DNA of 64,000 nt, taken from Borreliella garinii. GTDB lineage: Bacteria; Spirochaetota; Spirochaetia; Borreliales; Borreliaceae. The stretch spans positions 124,001 through 188,000 of the forward strand of contig NZ_CP018744.1 of NCBI RefSeq assembly GCF_001922545.1, in the 5' to 3' direction. Positions 8,077 to 17,049 of the stretch are shown in pieces. The position numbers were made by a program, and so were the translations under genes. Below the pieces are notes generated by a model. That model was not told where the DNA came from. It saw only the letters and a program-made list of their open reading frames with translations, and did not search any database. Every line of letters starts with the position of its first letter. The stretch's first letter is position 1.

Positions 8077-9669
8077 ATGATAAATTACAAAAATCTTAAT
8101 GAACTTGAAAATTTTAAAATTCTTGAAGGAATTGCTCCAGAGGTGCTAAAAACTGCATTGACTGGAGAAAGAATAAAAGAGTACGACATTACAATAGAAG
8201 GAGATAGTGTGCATTATAATTATGCTTCAAAGCAAATTAATGAAAACCACCTTAAAATTTTTCAAAATTTAAGCGATGAAGCAAATTTAATAGAAAAATA
8301 TAAAGAAGTACTTAATGGGGAAAAAATCAACATTAGTGAAAACAGAAAAGTTCTACATCACCTTACAAGAGGGCAAATTGGTAAGGACGTAATAGAAGAC
8401 AATAAAGAAAATATGAGCGAGTTTTTCCAATCAGAACTTGAAAAAATATATAATTTTGCAAATCAAGTCCATTCTGGAAATATTAAAAGTGTAAATGGTA
8501 AAAAGTTTAAAAATGTAGTTCAAATAGGAATTGGTGGATCCAGTCTAGGACCAAAAGCTCTTTATAGCTCAATAAAAAATTATGCAAAAAAACACAATAT
8601 AGCCTTAATGAATGGCTATTTTATTTCAAACATTGATCCAGACGAATCAGAAGAAGTATTAAATAGCATTAATCTTGATGAAACGCTTTTTATTATTGTC
8701 TCAAAAAGTGGAAATACATTAGAAACCACAGCTAATATGAAATTCTTAATAAACAAATTAAAATCAAATGGCATAAAAGAATATAAAAAACAAATGGCCA
8801 TTATAACATTAAAGAATAGCGTGTTAGCAGTAGAGGAAACAGGATGCCTTGAATATTTTTTCATGCATGATTCAATAGGTGGAAGATTTTCTCCAACATC
8901 AGCAGTTGGACTTGCACTACTTACTCTTTGCTTCACAGAAAAAATTGTAAAAGAGATTTTAAAAGGAGCCAATAAGACTGATAAAAAATCATTAAATAAA
9001 AACATAAAAGACAATGCACCTCTATTAGCAGCACTAATTAGTATATACGAAAGAAATGTTCTCAACTACAGTAGCAACTGCATCATTGCTTATTCTAAGG
9101 CAATGGAAAATTTTTATCTTCACTTACAACAGCTTGAAATGGAAAGCAATGGGAAAAGTGTAAACAGATTTAACGAAACAATAAACTATAAAACTGTAAG
9201 AATAATTTGGGGAGGTGTTGGAACAGATGTTCAACATTCATTCTTTCAAATGCTTCATCAAGGAACAGATATAGTCCCAATGGATTTCATAGGTTTTAAT
9301 GAAACACAACTTAAAGAAGATGTAATATCTGATAATAGATCAAGTAATGACAAATTAAAAGCAAATTTAATAGCCCAAATAATAGCATTTTCAAAAGGCA
9401 AAGAAAATAGTAATAAAAATAAAAACTTCAAAGGCGAGAGACCTTCTGCGCTAATATATTCAAAAGAATTAACACCTTATGCAATAGGGGCAATACTCTC
9501 CCATTATGAGAATAAAGTAATGTTTGAGGGATTTTTATTAAATATAAACTCATTCGACCAAGAAGGAGTTCAGTTAGGGAAAATTCTTGCAAATCAAATT
9601 TTAAAAAATAATGCCTTTGAAGATGAAGTAATAGAGTCTTATTCTAAAAAAATATTAAAACAAGATTAA
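8077..9669 (+). CDS. pgi: Glucose-6-phosphate isomerase
   Basis: Interconverts glucose-6-phosphate and fructose-6-phosphate in glycolysis, the organism's main energy route. Family motifs are clear: IGIGGSSLGPKALYSS, the SKSGNTLET phosphate-binding block, GGRFSPTSAVGLALL, and VGTDVQHSFFQMLHQGTD with the catalytic His. Two in-frame ATGs exist at 8071 and 8077. The ribosome site AAAGGAGT ends immediately before the first but is correctly spaced (7 nt from GGAG) for the second, so I choose 8077, giving 530 aa. Upstream is the ParB-N gene; downstream a 64-bp gap containing two palindromes leads to gltP. Confidence 0.96.
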   Translation: MINYKNLNELENFKILEGIAPEVLKTALTGERIKEYDITIEGDSVHYNYASKQINENHLKIFQNLSDEANLIEKYKEVLNGEKINISENRKVLHHLTRGQIGKDVIEDNKENMSEFFQSELEKIYNFANQVHSGNIKSVNGKKFKNVVQIGIGGSSLGPKALYSSIKNYAKKHNIALMNGYFISNIDPDESEEVLNSINLDETLFIIVSKSGNTLETTANMKFLINKLKSNGIKEYKKQMAIITLKNSVLAVEETGCLEYFFMHDSIGGRFSPTSAVGLALLTLCFTEKIVKEILKGANKTDKKSLNKNIKDNAPLLAALISIYERNVLNYSSNCIIAYSKAMENFYLHLQQLEMESNGKSVNRFNETINYKTVRIIWGGVGTDVQHSFFQMLHQGTDIVPMDFIGFNETQLKEDVISDNRSSNDKLKANLIAQIIAFSKGKENSNKNKNFKGERPSALIYSKELTPYAIGAILSHYENKVMFEGFLLNINSFDQEGVQLGKILANQILKNNAFEDEVIESYSKKILKQD

Positions 9670-9698
9670 TTAATCTTGAATATATAAACTTAAGTTTA
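9661..9698. repeat. Two adjacent perfect palindromes between pgi and gltP
   Basis: CAAGATTAATTAATCTTG (9661-9678), spanning the pgi stop codon, and TAAACTTAAGTTTA (9685-9698) are each exact palindromes, 6 nt apart. Neither is followed by a strong T run. They may act as 3'-end stabilising hairpins or an attenuating terminator for pgi, or as protein sites at the gltP promoter. Confidence 0.5.
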
Positions 9699-9733
9699 AA
9701 AAAGAATGCACTAAGCTTATAAAAGAGGTAAGA

Positions 9734-11125
9734 ATGGATAAGATAAGTATATTATATACATTAATTAATATTATAATTATGCTTGTTCTAATAAGCATAA
9801 TTTCTTTTTGTAAAAGAAAAAATATTTCTTTTACAAAAAGAGTATTTATATCGTTAGGACTAGGAATAGTATTTGGAATGACTATCCAATATTTTTATGG
9901 CACAAATTCATCTATAACAAACGAAACTATCAATTGGATAAATATTTTAGGTGATGGATATGTAAGACTTCTTAAAATGATTATAATCCCCTTAATAATA
10001 ACATCAATAATCTCTGCAATAATAAAATTAACCAACAGTAAAGATGTTGGAAAAATGAGCCTATTTGTAATATTAACACTAGTATTTACAGCAGGCATTG
10101 CTGCTATAATTGGCATTTCCACTGCTTTAATATTAGGATTAACAGCTGAAGGATTGCAAGCAGAGGCCAGAGAAATTTTACAAGGTGAAAAATTGCAAAA
10201 AGGCCTTGAAATTTTAAATCAAACACCAATTACAAAAAAAATTACAGAACTCATTCCGCAAAATATATTTGAAGATTTGGCAGGACTTAGAAAAAACTCA
10301 ACAATCGGAGTTGTAATATTCTCAGCTATCATAGGAATAGCCGCCCTTAAAACATCTAGAAAAAAGCCAGAATCAATAGAATTTTTTAAAAAAATAATAT
10401 TAACGCTTCAAGACACAATATTGGGAATAGTAACTTTAATTTTAAAACTAACGCCTTATGCTATATTAGCTTTAATAACAAAAATTACAGCAACCAGCGA
10501 AATCAAAAGCATAATAAAGCTTGGAGAATTTGTCATTGCTTCTTACATTGCCATAGGTCTTACATTTCTTATGCATATGACATTAATTGCAATAAACAAA
10601 TTAAACCCAATTACTTTTATAAAAAAAATATCTCCAGCACTAACATTTGCATTTATATCTAGGTCTAGTGCGGCAACCATACCTATTAATATAGAAATTC
10701 AAACTAAAAACCTAGGTGTAAGCGAAGGAATAGCAAATTTATCAAGCTCTTTTGGAACATCAATTGGACAAAACGGTTGTGCAGCACTGCACCCCGCTAT
10801 GCTTGCAGTGATGATAGCACCCACTCAAGGAATAAACCCTACAGACACTTTATTTATACTCACACTTCTTGGATTAATAATAATAACTTCATTTGGAGCT
10901 GCTGGTGCTGGCGGAGGCGCAACAACAGCTTCATTAATGGTACTCTCAGCAATGAACTTTCCAGTAGGATTGGTTGGACTTCTAATATCCATTGAACCTT
11001 TAATTGACATGGGAAGAACAGCTGTTAATGTAAGCGGTTCAATGGTTGCCGGTGTTATATCTGCTAAACAACTTAAACAATTTAACCACAATATATACAA
11101 CGAAAAAGAGTGTATAACTAAATAA
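9734..11125 (+). CDS. gltP: Dicarboxylate/glutamate:cation symporter (DAACS family)
   Basis: Inner-membrane secondary transporter for glutamate/aspartate-type substrates driven by H+ or Na+. 463 aa, within the usual size. About eight hydrophobic helices plus the two re-entrant hairpins of the GltPh fold are visible: hairpin 1 as FISRSSAATIPINIE and hairpin 2 near FGAAGAGGGATTASLMV. The conserved helix-7/8 stretch is LSSSFGTSIGQNGCAALHPAMLAVM. AGAGGTAAGA precedes the ATG at the right distance. Substrate specificity cannot be read from sequence. It sits between pgi and cdr in the same direction, 14 nt before cdr, so these two are probably cotranscribed. Confidence 0.92.
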   Translation: MDKISILYTLINIIIMLVLISIISFCKRKNISFTKRVFISLGLGIVFGMTIQYFYGTNSSITNETINWINILGDGYVRLLKMIIIPLIITSIISAIIKLTNSKDVGKMSLFVILTLVFTAGIAAIIGISTALILGLTAEGLQAEAREILQGEKLQKGLEILNQTPITKKITELIPQNIFEDLAGLRKNSTIGVVIFSAIIGIAALKTSRKKPESIEFFKKIILTLQDTILGIVTLILKLTPYAILALITKITATSEIKSIIKLGEFVIASYIAIGLTFLMHMTLIAINKLNPITFIKKISPALTFAFISRSSAATIPINIEIQTKNLGVSEGIANLSSSFGTSIGQNGCAALHPAMLAVMIAPTQGINPTDTLFILTLLGLIIITSFGAAGAGGGATTASLMVLSAMNFPVGLVGLLISIEPLIDMGRTAVNVSGSMVAGVISAKQLKQFNHNIYNEKECITK

Positions 11126-11139
11126 ATGGAAAAACAATC

Positions 11140-12471
11140 ATGAAAATAATAATTATTGGGGGCACATCAGCAGGAACTAGTGCCGCTGCTAAAGCAAAAC
11201 GCTTAAACAAAAAGCTAGATATTACTATCTATGAAAAAACAAATATTGTGTCCTTTGGAACTTGTGGCCTACCTTACTTTATAGGGGGATTTTTTGATAA
11301 TCCAAATGAAATGATCTCAAGAACACCAGAAGAATTCGAAAAAACTGGAATCTCTGTTAAAACTAACCACGAAGTTATCAAAGTAAATGTAAAAAACAAT
11401 ACAATTGTAATAAAAAATCAAATAACAGGAAGCATTTTTAACAATACCTACGACAAACTCATGATAGCAACTGGTGCAAAACCTATTATTCCGGCAATCA
11501 ATAATATCAATCTTAAAAATTTTTATACTCTGAGAAATTTAGAAGACGGTCAAAAAATAAAAAATTTAATGGATAAAGAAGAGATTAAAAATATAGTGAT
11601 AATTGGCGCTGGATACATTGGAATTGAAATGATAGAAGCAGCAAAAAATAAAAGAAAAAATGTAAGATTAATTCAACTAGACAAACACATACTAATAGAT
11701 TCCTTTGACGAAGAAATAGTTAAAATAATGGAAGAAGAACTAATACAAAAAGGAGTTAATCTTCATACAAGTGAGTTTGTAAAAAGTTTAATAGGAGAAA
11801 AAAAAGTAGAAGGAGTAGTAACAAACAAAAATACTTATCAAGCTGACATTGTTATACTTGCTACTGGAATAAAGCCTGCTACTGAGTTTTTAGAAAATCA
11901 GCTTAAAACCAGTACAAATGGAGCAATAATTGTAAATGCGTATGGCGAAACTAGCATAAAAAATATTTTTTCTGCAGGAGATTGTGCAACTATTTATAAT
12001 ATAGTAAGCAAAAAAAATGAATATATACCTCTGGCAACAACAGCTAACAAACTTGGAAGAATAGTCGGTGAAAATTTAGCTGGGAATCATGTTCCATTTA
12101 AAGGTACATTGGGCTCAGCTTCAATTAAGATACTATCTTTAGAAGCTGCAAGAACAGGGCTTACAGAAAAAGATGCAAAAAAGCTTCAAATAAAATATAA
12201 AACGATTTTTGTAAAAGATAAAAATCATACAAATTATTATCCTGGCCAAGAAGATCTTTATATTAAATTAATTTATGAGGAGAATACTAAAATAATCCTT
12301 GGAGCACAAGCAATAGGAAAAAATGGAGCCGTAATAAGAATTCATGCTTTATCAATTGCAATCTATTCAAAACTTACAACAAAAGAATTAGGAATGATGG
12401 ACTTCTCATATTCTCCACCATTCTCAAGAACCTGGGATATATTAAATATTGCTGGAAATGCTGCTAAATAG
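11140..12471 (+). CDS. cdr: Coenzyme A disulfide reductase
   Basis: FAD- and NAD(P)H-dependent flavoprotein that reduces CoA disulfide to CoASH, the main thiol redox system in Borrelia, which lacks glutathione (B31 BB0728). The N-terminus has the FAD Rossmann motif GGTSAGTSAAAKAKRL and the single active-site cysteine in FGTCGLPYF (Cys42), as in CoA disulfide reductases rather than CxxxxC disulfide reductases. A second Rossmann motif IGAGYIGIE (NADH site), the FAD block NIFSAGDCAT and a C-terminal dimerisation domain follow. 443 aa is the family length. The SD before the ATG (TGGAAAAA) is weak. Last gene of the rightward run; converges with pfk. Confidence 0.95.
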   Translation: MKIIIIGGTSAGTSAAAKAKRLNKKLDITIYEKTNIVSFGTCGLPYFIGGFFDNPNEMISRTPEEFEKTGISVKTNHEVIKVNVKNNTIVIKNQITGSIFNNTYDKLMIATGAKPIIPAINNINLKNFYTLRNLEDGQKIKNLMDKEEIKNIVIIGAGYIGIEMIEAAKNKRKNVRLIQLDKHILIDSFDEEIVKIMEEELIQKGVNLHTSEFVKSLIGEKKVEGVVTNKNTYQADIVILATGIKPATEFLENQLKTSTNGAIIVNAYGETSIKNIFSAGDCATIYNIVSKKNEYIPLATTANKLGRIVGENLAGNHVPFKGTLGSASIKILSLEAARTGLTEKDAKKLQIKYKTIFVKDKNHTNYYPGQEDLYIKLIYEENTKIILGAQAIGKNGAVIRIHALSIAIYSKLTTKELGMMDFSYSPPFSRTWDILNIAGNAAK

Positions 12472-12472
12472 A

Positions 12473-12496
12473 AAGAATTTAATTAATTTAATTCTT
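12473..12496. terminator. Convergent near-palindrome between cdr and pfk
   Basis: A 24-bp palindrome with one mismatched pair (arms AAGAATTTAATT and AATTTAATTCTT) spans the 16-bp gap between the two converging stop codons and the last codons of pfk. It could form a hairpin in either transcript, but lacks a clean T tract, so bidirectional termination is only likely. Confidence 0.45.
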
Positions 12497-13831
12497 CATG
12501 CTAATCGGTTGTCCTGTGCTTGAAAGAACATCTCTCCAAAAAGAACCATTGGGATTAACCTTATTTCTGTCAATTACTGCCATCTTAATCGGTATGTGCA
12601 CAAACTTTGTACTCCACAAACTAATCAACATTTTTGTCTTACCAGACATTGCAGCATGTACAGCATTTGAACCAAGCCTAGCACAATAAAGTGAATCACT
12701 AGCATTAGCAGGCGAACTTCTAATAATATAGCTAGGATCAATGTATTTAAGAGTAAATTGTATATTTTTTGCTTTAAAATATTCTGTAATTTTATCTTTA
12801 ATATAAAGCCCAATATCCTCATAAAGCAAATTCCCAGAATCGTCTTTTTTGCGAGAAAACTGATTAAAATACTTTTGCCCTGCTCCTTCTGCTATCAATA
12901 TTACTGCATGAGGAATTTCTTCTAAGCTCTCTTTCTCTAAAAGTCGTCTTTCAAGATGAACAAGAAATCCATTAGGACCTTCTATGTCAAAATCAAGCTC
13001 TGGAATTAAACAAAAATTAACATCATTAGAAGAAAGCGCAGTATGAGCAGCAATAAACCCAGAATCCCGCCCCATAACTTTAACAAGTCCAATACCATTA
13101 TAAGCACTATTAGCTTCAAAATGAGCACCAGCAACAGCTGCAACCGCTTGTTCTACAGCAGTCTCAAATCCAAAAGATTTTTGAACAAACATAAAATCAT
13201 TGTCTACAGTTTTAGGAATGCCTACAACCGCTATTTTTAAATTTCTTTTTTCTATCTCCTCAGCAATAAGAAGAGATCCCTTTTGAGTACCATCTCCACC
13301 AATATTAAAAATCATATTAATGTTCATTCTCTCTAAAGTGTCAACTATTTCAACAGGTTTAATACCACCCCTTGAAGAGCCAAGAATAGTGCCTCCAAAT
13401 TTATTAATATCATCAACAACATCTGGATTAAGATTAATAAAAGGTGAATTTGACTCGGGAAGAAGGCCTTGATATCCAAATTTTACCCCATAAATATTAC
13501 GAACCCCATAAATTTTCCATAAAGTTCGCACAATAGAACGAATAACATCGTTAAAGCCAGGACAAAGTCCACCGCAAGTAGTAATAGCAGCTTTAACGTG
13601 CCTGGGAACAAAATAAATTTTTTCTCTAGGTCCAGCTTTTTCTAAAAGAATATCTTCATACTTATCTCCCTCGTCCTCATTCCTATATACACTAAACTTA
13701 ATTTTATTTTTTTCATTAACAAAATGTGAAGAGCCCTCACCAGCATAAAAATCAATCAAAGGATTGTTTTGCTTGCATTCTCCTAAACTATCTATTTTAA
13801 AATCTAAATTTTCATTTTTAATTCTATACAC
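12488..13831 (-). CDS. pfk: 6-phosphofructokinase, TP0108/plant-type clade
   Basis: Phosphorylates fructose-6-phosphate to the 1,6-bisphosphate. Visible motifs: GGLCPGFNDVIRS (phosphate loop), GGDGTQKGS, IPKTVDNDF (catalytic Asp) and MGRDSGFIAA. It belongs to the long group that includes plant and trypanosomal enzymes. GGDG rather than GGDD at the donor site suggests ATP rather than PPi, although close relatives can be hard to call. The frame is open to a TTG at 13861, but AAGGAG lies inside those codons, 6 nt before a GTG at 13831; starting there gives 447 aa, which I recall as the B31 length. It is the last gene of ktrB-ktrA-ParA-pfk. Confidence 0.92.
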   Translation of the reverse strand: MYRIKNENLDFKIDSLGECKQNNPLIDFYAGEGSSHFVNEKNKIKFSVYRNEDEGDKYEDILLEKAGPREKIYFVPRHVKAAITTCGGLCPGFNDVIRSIVRTLWKIYGVRNIYGVKFGYQGLLPESNSPFINLNPDVVDDINKFGGTILGSSRGGIKPVEIVDTLERMNINMIFNIGGDGTQKGSLLIAEEIEKRNLKIAVVGIPKTVDNDFMFVQKSFGFETAVEQAVAAVAGAHFEANSAYNGIGLVKVMGRDSGFIAAHTALSSNDVNFCLIPELDFDIEGPNGFLVHLERRLLEKESLEEIPHAVILIAEGAGQKYFNQFSRKKDDSGNLLYEDIGLYIKDKITEYFKAKNIQFTLKYIDPSYIIRSSPANASDSLYCARLGSNAVHAAMSGKTKMLISLWSTKFVHIPIKMAVIDRNKVNPNGSFWRDVLSSTGQPISMKN

Positions 13832-13861
13832 TAAATACTCCTTTATAAAATTATAACCCAA

Positions 13862-14833
13862 TTATTTTCTAATAAATTGACTTTGATCTTTAATCATATC
13901 GTATATGTCGTCGTAAATATAAGGAGACCCTTCAACAGGAGATTTAATTAAATTGCCAGCTATGAATTCAAAATATTTATTCAGCTTTGAATTCTTCTCA
14001 AAATCAATAAATGGCACTCTATTATTAATAGCCTCTCTAAAACTTTTTGCAAAAGGTACAAAGCCTATAAACTCTATTGGTATATTAATATTATTCTTAA
14101 CAACATTAATCAAATTTTCACACATAGCAATCTCTTCACTAGTTTCTATTCTATTCAGCACTACTCTAGGATAAAAATTATTCATCATCTTCTTGACTTT
14201 CAAAGAAGAACTCAAAGAAATAAGCTCAATCCCAACAACCAAATCTTTAAATCCAAGCTTTGTCCCTTCAATCTTATCTTTAAAAAAATTGCCAATATAA
14301 TCGCGCTCAGGACTTTTCTGTGGAAATCCTAAATACAAAAGACGATAAAGAGCATTCTTTAAAAAAGAATAAGCATTAAGTATAGAAGGGGTTTCTGGTA
14401 CTGTAACAATTACACCACTATAAGATGCTAAATAAAAATCTATTGTATTATAAGAAGTTCCAGATCCTAAATCTAAAAAAATAAAATCAGCAATAAGATC
14501 TTTTTGAATAGATTCTATAATCTTTTTCTTAGCAGAAAAAGGAAGATTAGCCGTTCCTGTATAAAGAGCATCACCTGGAATAAGGTAAAGTTTATCATAA
14601 GATGTTTTGCATACCAAATCCGAAAAACTTTTATCCTTTTTATTAATAAAAGAACCAATACCCACGCCCTTATTTTTAACACCTAAACATGTATGTAGAT
14701 TAGAACCTCCAAGATCAAGGTCAACAAGTATTACGGTTTTACCTAAACTAGAAAGCTTATAGCCAATATTTGCAACAAAAGATGTTTTTCCCACACCACC
14801 TTTGCCACTTGCTACAGGAATAATTTTAGTCAT
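13862..14833 (-). CDS. ParA/MinD-superfamily ATPase
   Basis: 323-aa P-loop ATPase of the Mrp/MinD/FlhG type. The N-terminus has the deviant Walker A ASGKGGVGKTSFVANIGYKL, then LVDLDLGGSNLHTCLG (Walker A' region) and FIFLDLGSGTSYNTIDF (switch). FlhG, MinD and Soj all share these motifs, and this gene lies away from the flagellar operon and any minE, so its target is unknown. The C-terminus lacks an obvious MinD-type amphipathic membrane helix. ATG at 14833 is preceded by AGGA. It lies between ktrA (9-nt gap) and pfk (30-nt gap to its GTG) in one direction. The sequence shows ATP-dependent dimerisation capacity; what it positions or regulates is open. Confidence 0.85.
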   Translation of the reverse strand: MTKIIPVASGKGGVGKTSFVANIGYKLSSLGKTVILVDLDLGGSNLHTCLGVKNKGVGIGSFINKKDKSFSDLVCKTSYDKLYLIPGDALYTGTANLPFSAKKKIIESIQKDLIADFIFLDLGSGTSYNTIDFYLASYSGVIVTVPETPSILNAYSFLKNALYRLLYLGFPQKSPERDYIGNFFKDKIEGTKLGFKDLVVGIELISLSSSLKVKKMMNNFYPRVVLNRIETSEEIAMCENLINVVKNNINIPIEFIGFVPFAKSFREAINNRVPFIDFEKNSKLNKYFEFIAGNLIKSPVEGSPYIYDDIYDMIKDQSQFIRK

Positions 14834-14842
14834 TCTTGAATC

Positions 14843-15625
14843 CTAATTATCCTTACGATCTTTTTGAAAAATTTTCATAAAATTAAAAATACCTAAAAAT
14901 CTCGATTTCTTTTCAACATCTTTATTTAAATTTTCATCCTCTTTAGAAACCGAAATTAAATCTTTAATTAAATCTTTATTATTTGTAAAATTTTCAATAC
15001 TATCTGGTTTCCCACAAATTACAATCTTATCATCCTTTAAAAAAAAATAATCGCCATCAACAAATTCATATCTAGAATTACTTAAATTTCTAACAGCAAT
15101 AACTGTAATTCCACACTCTCTTCTAAGATCAGCTTCAAAAAGGGTTTTTCCAACATATTCTCTAGGAATAACAGTTTCAGCAACAATAATATCATACCCA
15201 ATAATATTATAAGTTGAAAGATTAGGAGATACTAATAATGGAGTTAATCTTCTTGCAGCATCTTTACTTGGAAATATAATTTTTGTTGCGCCAAGAGTTT
15301 TTAATATTTCAGCATCATCCCTATTTTCTGTCTTAACACATATTTCCTTCAAACCCAAAAGATTACAATAGTGAGTTACAAGAGCACTTTTACCAAGATC
15401 ATCATCAAAGTCAATCACAACAGCGTCTGTATCTACAGGAATTATTCTTTTCAAAGCATTTTTAGTAAATTGTTCAACAACAAAGCTTTCTGTAGATATC
15501 ACATCATATTCTTCAATAAGCTCTTTAGATGTATCTATAATAATAATTTGACAATCAAGTCTGCTTAAATCCTCAAGCAAGTGAATTCCTAAATTACTAA
15601 GTCCAATAATAACAAATGTTTTCAT
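14843..15625 (-). CDS. ktrA: K+ uptake regulatory subunit, KtrA/TrkA type
   Basis: Cytosolic RCK protein that gates the KtrB pore by binding nucleotides. Residues about 1-135 form an RCK_N Rossmann domain (FVIIGLSNLGIHLLEDL, then VVIDFDDDLGKSALVTHYC and TKIIFPSKDAARRLTPLL). A TrkA_C domain follows (about 150-225: REYVGKTLFEADLRRECGITVIAVR). The last 35 residues are a charged tail. The frame begins at a TTG at 15634 overlapping the ktrB stop, but the ATG at 15625 is preferred, giving 260 aa. The gene order ktrB then ktrA supports a Ktr-type complex. Confidence 0.9.
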   Translation of the reverse strand: MKTFVIIGLSNLGIHLLEDLSRLDCQIIIIDTSKELIEEYDVISTESFVVEQFTKNALKRIIPVDTDAVVIDFDDDLGKSALVTHYCNLLGLKEICVKTENRDDAEILKTLGATKIIFPSKDAARRLTPLLVSPNLSTYNIIGYDIIVAETVIPREYVGKTLFEADLRRECGITVIAVRNLSNSRYEFVDGDYFFLKDDKIVICGKPDSIENFTNNKDLIKDLISVSKEDENLNKDVEKKSRFLGIFNFMKIFQKDRKDN

Positions 15626-15630
15626 ATGCT

Positions 15631-16953
15631 TCAACCAACCAAAATATCTTGCCTTGGCCTTGTAAATTCTTCAAAACGCGACTTTCTTGAAACAAAAACA
15701 GCCATTGAAAAAAGTCCTATTCGTCCTGAAAACATAGTAAAGATTATAATAACTTTACCCCAAAATGACAAATCCTGAGTTACTCCAACCGAAAGACCAA
15801 CTGTTCCAAAAGCAGAAAACACCTCATAACCTAAATCAATAACTTTCCAATTGCCAGATCCTCCTTCAAAAAAAAGAAGCATAAAAAAGGAAAAACTTAC
15901 AATAAAAATAGCTCTTGCAAAGAATAAAAGTGCGAATCTTATACTATCTATTGAAACCTTGTAAGACCCAATAATATATCCATTGCCGTCTTGATTTTTA
16001 ACAACAGCTAATACAATTAAAAAAAATGTTGTAATCTTAATTCCTCCTGCAGTTGATCCGGGCGCCCCACCAATAAACATGAATGGCAGAGAAACTATTT
16101 GGGTTCTTCCACTTATTAAAGAATTATCAAGATAATTAAAACCAGCTGTTCTAGTACTAATCGAATAAAAAATTGAATTAAATATTAGAGTACCTATTGA
16201 ATAACCATCTTTTAATTTATGCATCTCTGTAAAAAAGAATAAAATTGCACCAATCATAATTAAAAAGAAACTTAAAGAAAAAACTATTTTAGCATGAAGT
16301 GATAGTTTTTTTTTATTTTTAATAGTATTATTTACATCCCTATAGACCATAAACCCAAGCCCACCACAAATTATTAAAATAGAAACCACAACTATAGCTT
16401 CAGGAACATCTCGCCATGCATAAATACTCTCAGAATGCATGGAAAAACCTGCATTGCAAAAAGCAGAAATTGTAGTAAACAAAGCTTCTAAAAATGAAAT
16501 ACTAACTCCCCTAAGTTTAAAACAAATAAGTATTAATATTAAACCTATCATTTCAATTGAAAAGGTGATAAACAGTATGCCTTTTAAAATTCTAATAGGA
16601 TTATATTCTATATTTGAAAGAGAATACTGCTTTATTATTCTTGCATCTGTTAAATTCATTTTCTTTTTAGGTATAAGCAAATAAAAAGTAGTAATACTTA
16701 TAAATCCCAATCCCCCAAGCTGGATTAGTAACATTATCAAAATAAATCCAAAAGTAGAAAAACTTTCTATTTTAACTGTTATAAGACCTGTAATGCTTAC
16801 AGCAGAAACAGCAGTAAAAAGCGCATCAATGTATGCTAATTTGCCATCACCTCCCCAAGAAATAGGCAACATTAATAAAAGAGAGCCTATAAGCATAATT
16901 AAAACAAAATAACTAAAAAGTAAAAACCTGTCGCTAAATTCAAATCTCAACAT
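15631..16953 (-). CDS. ktrB: K+ uptake pore subunit, KtrB/TrkH type
   Basis: Integral inner-membrane K+ (often Na+-dependent) translocation subunit of the SKT superfamily: four repeats of TM-P-loop-TM. Selectivity-filter-like turns are visible, such as AVSAVSITGLIT, TTISAFCNAGFS, SISTRTAGFN and FSAFGTVGLSVG, each centred on the conserved Gly. MFIGGAPGSTAGGIKITTF is a strong family signature. Length 440 aa. A TTG at 16962 is in frame, but ATG at 16953 is preferred; neither has a Shine-Dalgarno site. First gene of the leftward ktrB-ktrA-ParA-pfk group, divergent from cyaB. Confidence 0.93.
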   Translation of the reverse strand: MLRFEFSDRFLLFSYFVLIMLIGSLLLMLPISWGGDGKLAYIDALFTAVSAVSITGLITVKIESFSTFGFILIMLLIQLGGLGFISITTFYLLIPKKKMNLTDARIIKQYSLSNIEYNPIRILKGILFITFSIEMIGLILILICFKLRGVSISFLEALFTTISAFCNAGFSMHSESIYAWRDVPEAIVVVSILIICGGLGFMVYRDVNNTIKNKKKLSLHAKIVFSLSFFLIMIGAILFFFTEMHKLKDGYSIGTLIFNSIFYSISTRTAGFNYLDNSLISGRTQIVSLPFMFIGGAPGSTAGGIKITTFFLIVLAVVKNQDGNGYIIGSYKVSIDSIRFALLFFARAIFIVSFSFFMLLFFEGGSGNWKVIDLGYEVFSAFGTVGLSVGVTQDLSFWGKVIIIFTMFSGRIGLFSMAVFVSRKSRFEEFTRPRQDILVG

Positions 16954-17014
16954 ATCATACAAAAAGTTGTTTAAATTATTAAAAATCCATTTTATATAGC
17001 ATAATATTTTAACA

Positions 17015-17043
17015 TTGAAATATTATCATAATTACATTATTTT
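17015..17043 (+). promoter_or_regulatory. cyaB promoter placing +1 at the start codon
   Basis: TTGAAA (17015-17020), a 17-nt spacer and TATTTT (17038-17043) form a good sigma-70 promoter. The ATG at 17050 begins only 6 nt after the -10 element, and no Shine-Dalgarno lies upstream, so the mRNA should be leaderless or nearly so. Confidence 0.55.
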
Positions 17044-17049
17044 TAATAT

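Noticed and set aside
17004..17011. TAAAATAT in the ktrB-cyaB divergent gap as a BadR operator
   Set aside because: An 8-base A/T motif is expected often by chance here and also occurs at 21475 and 40399 with no promoter relation, so I do not call it a site.
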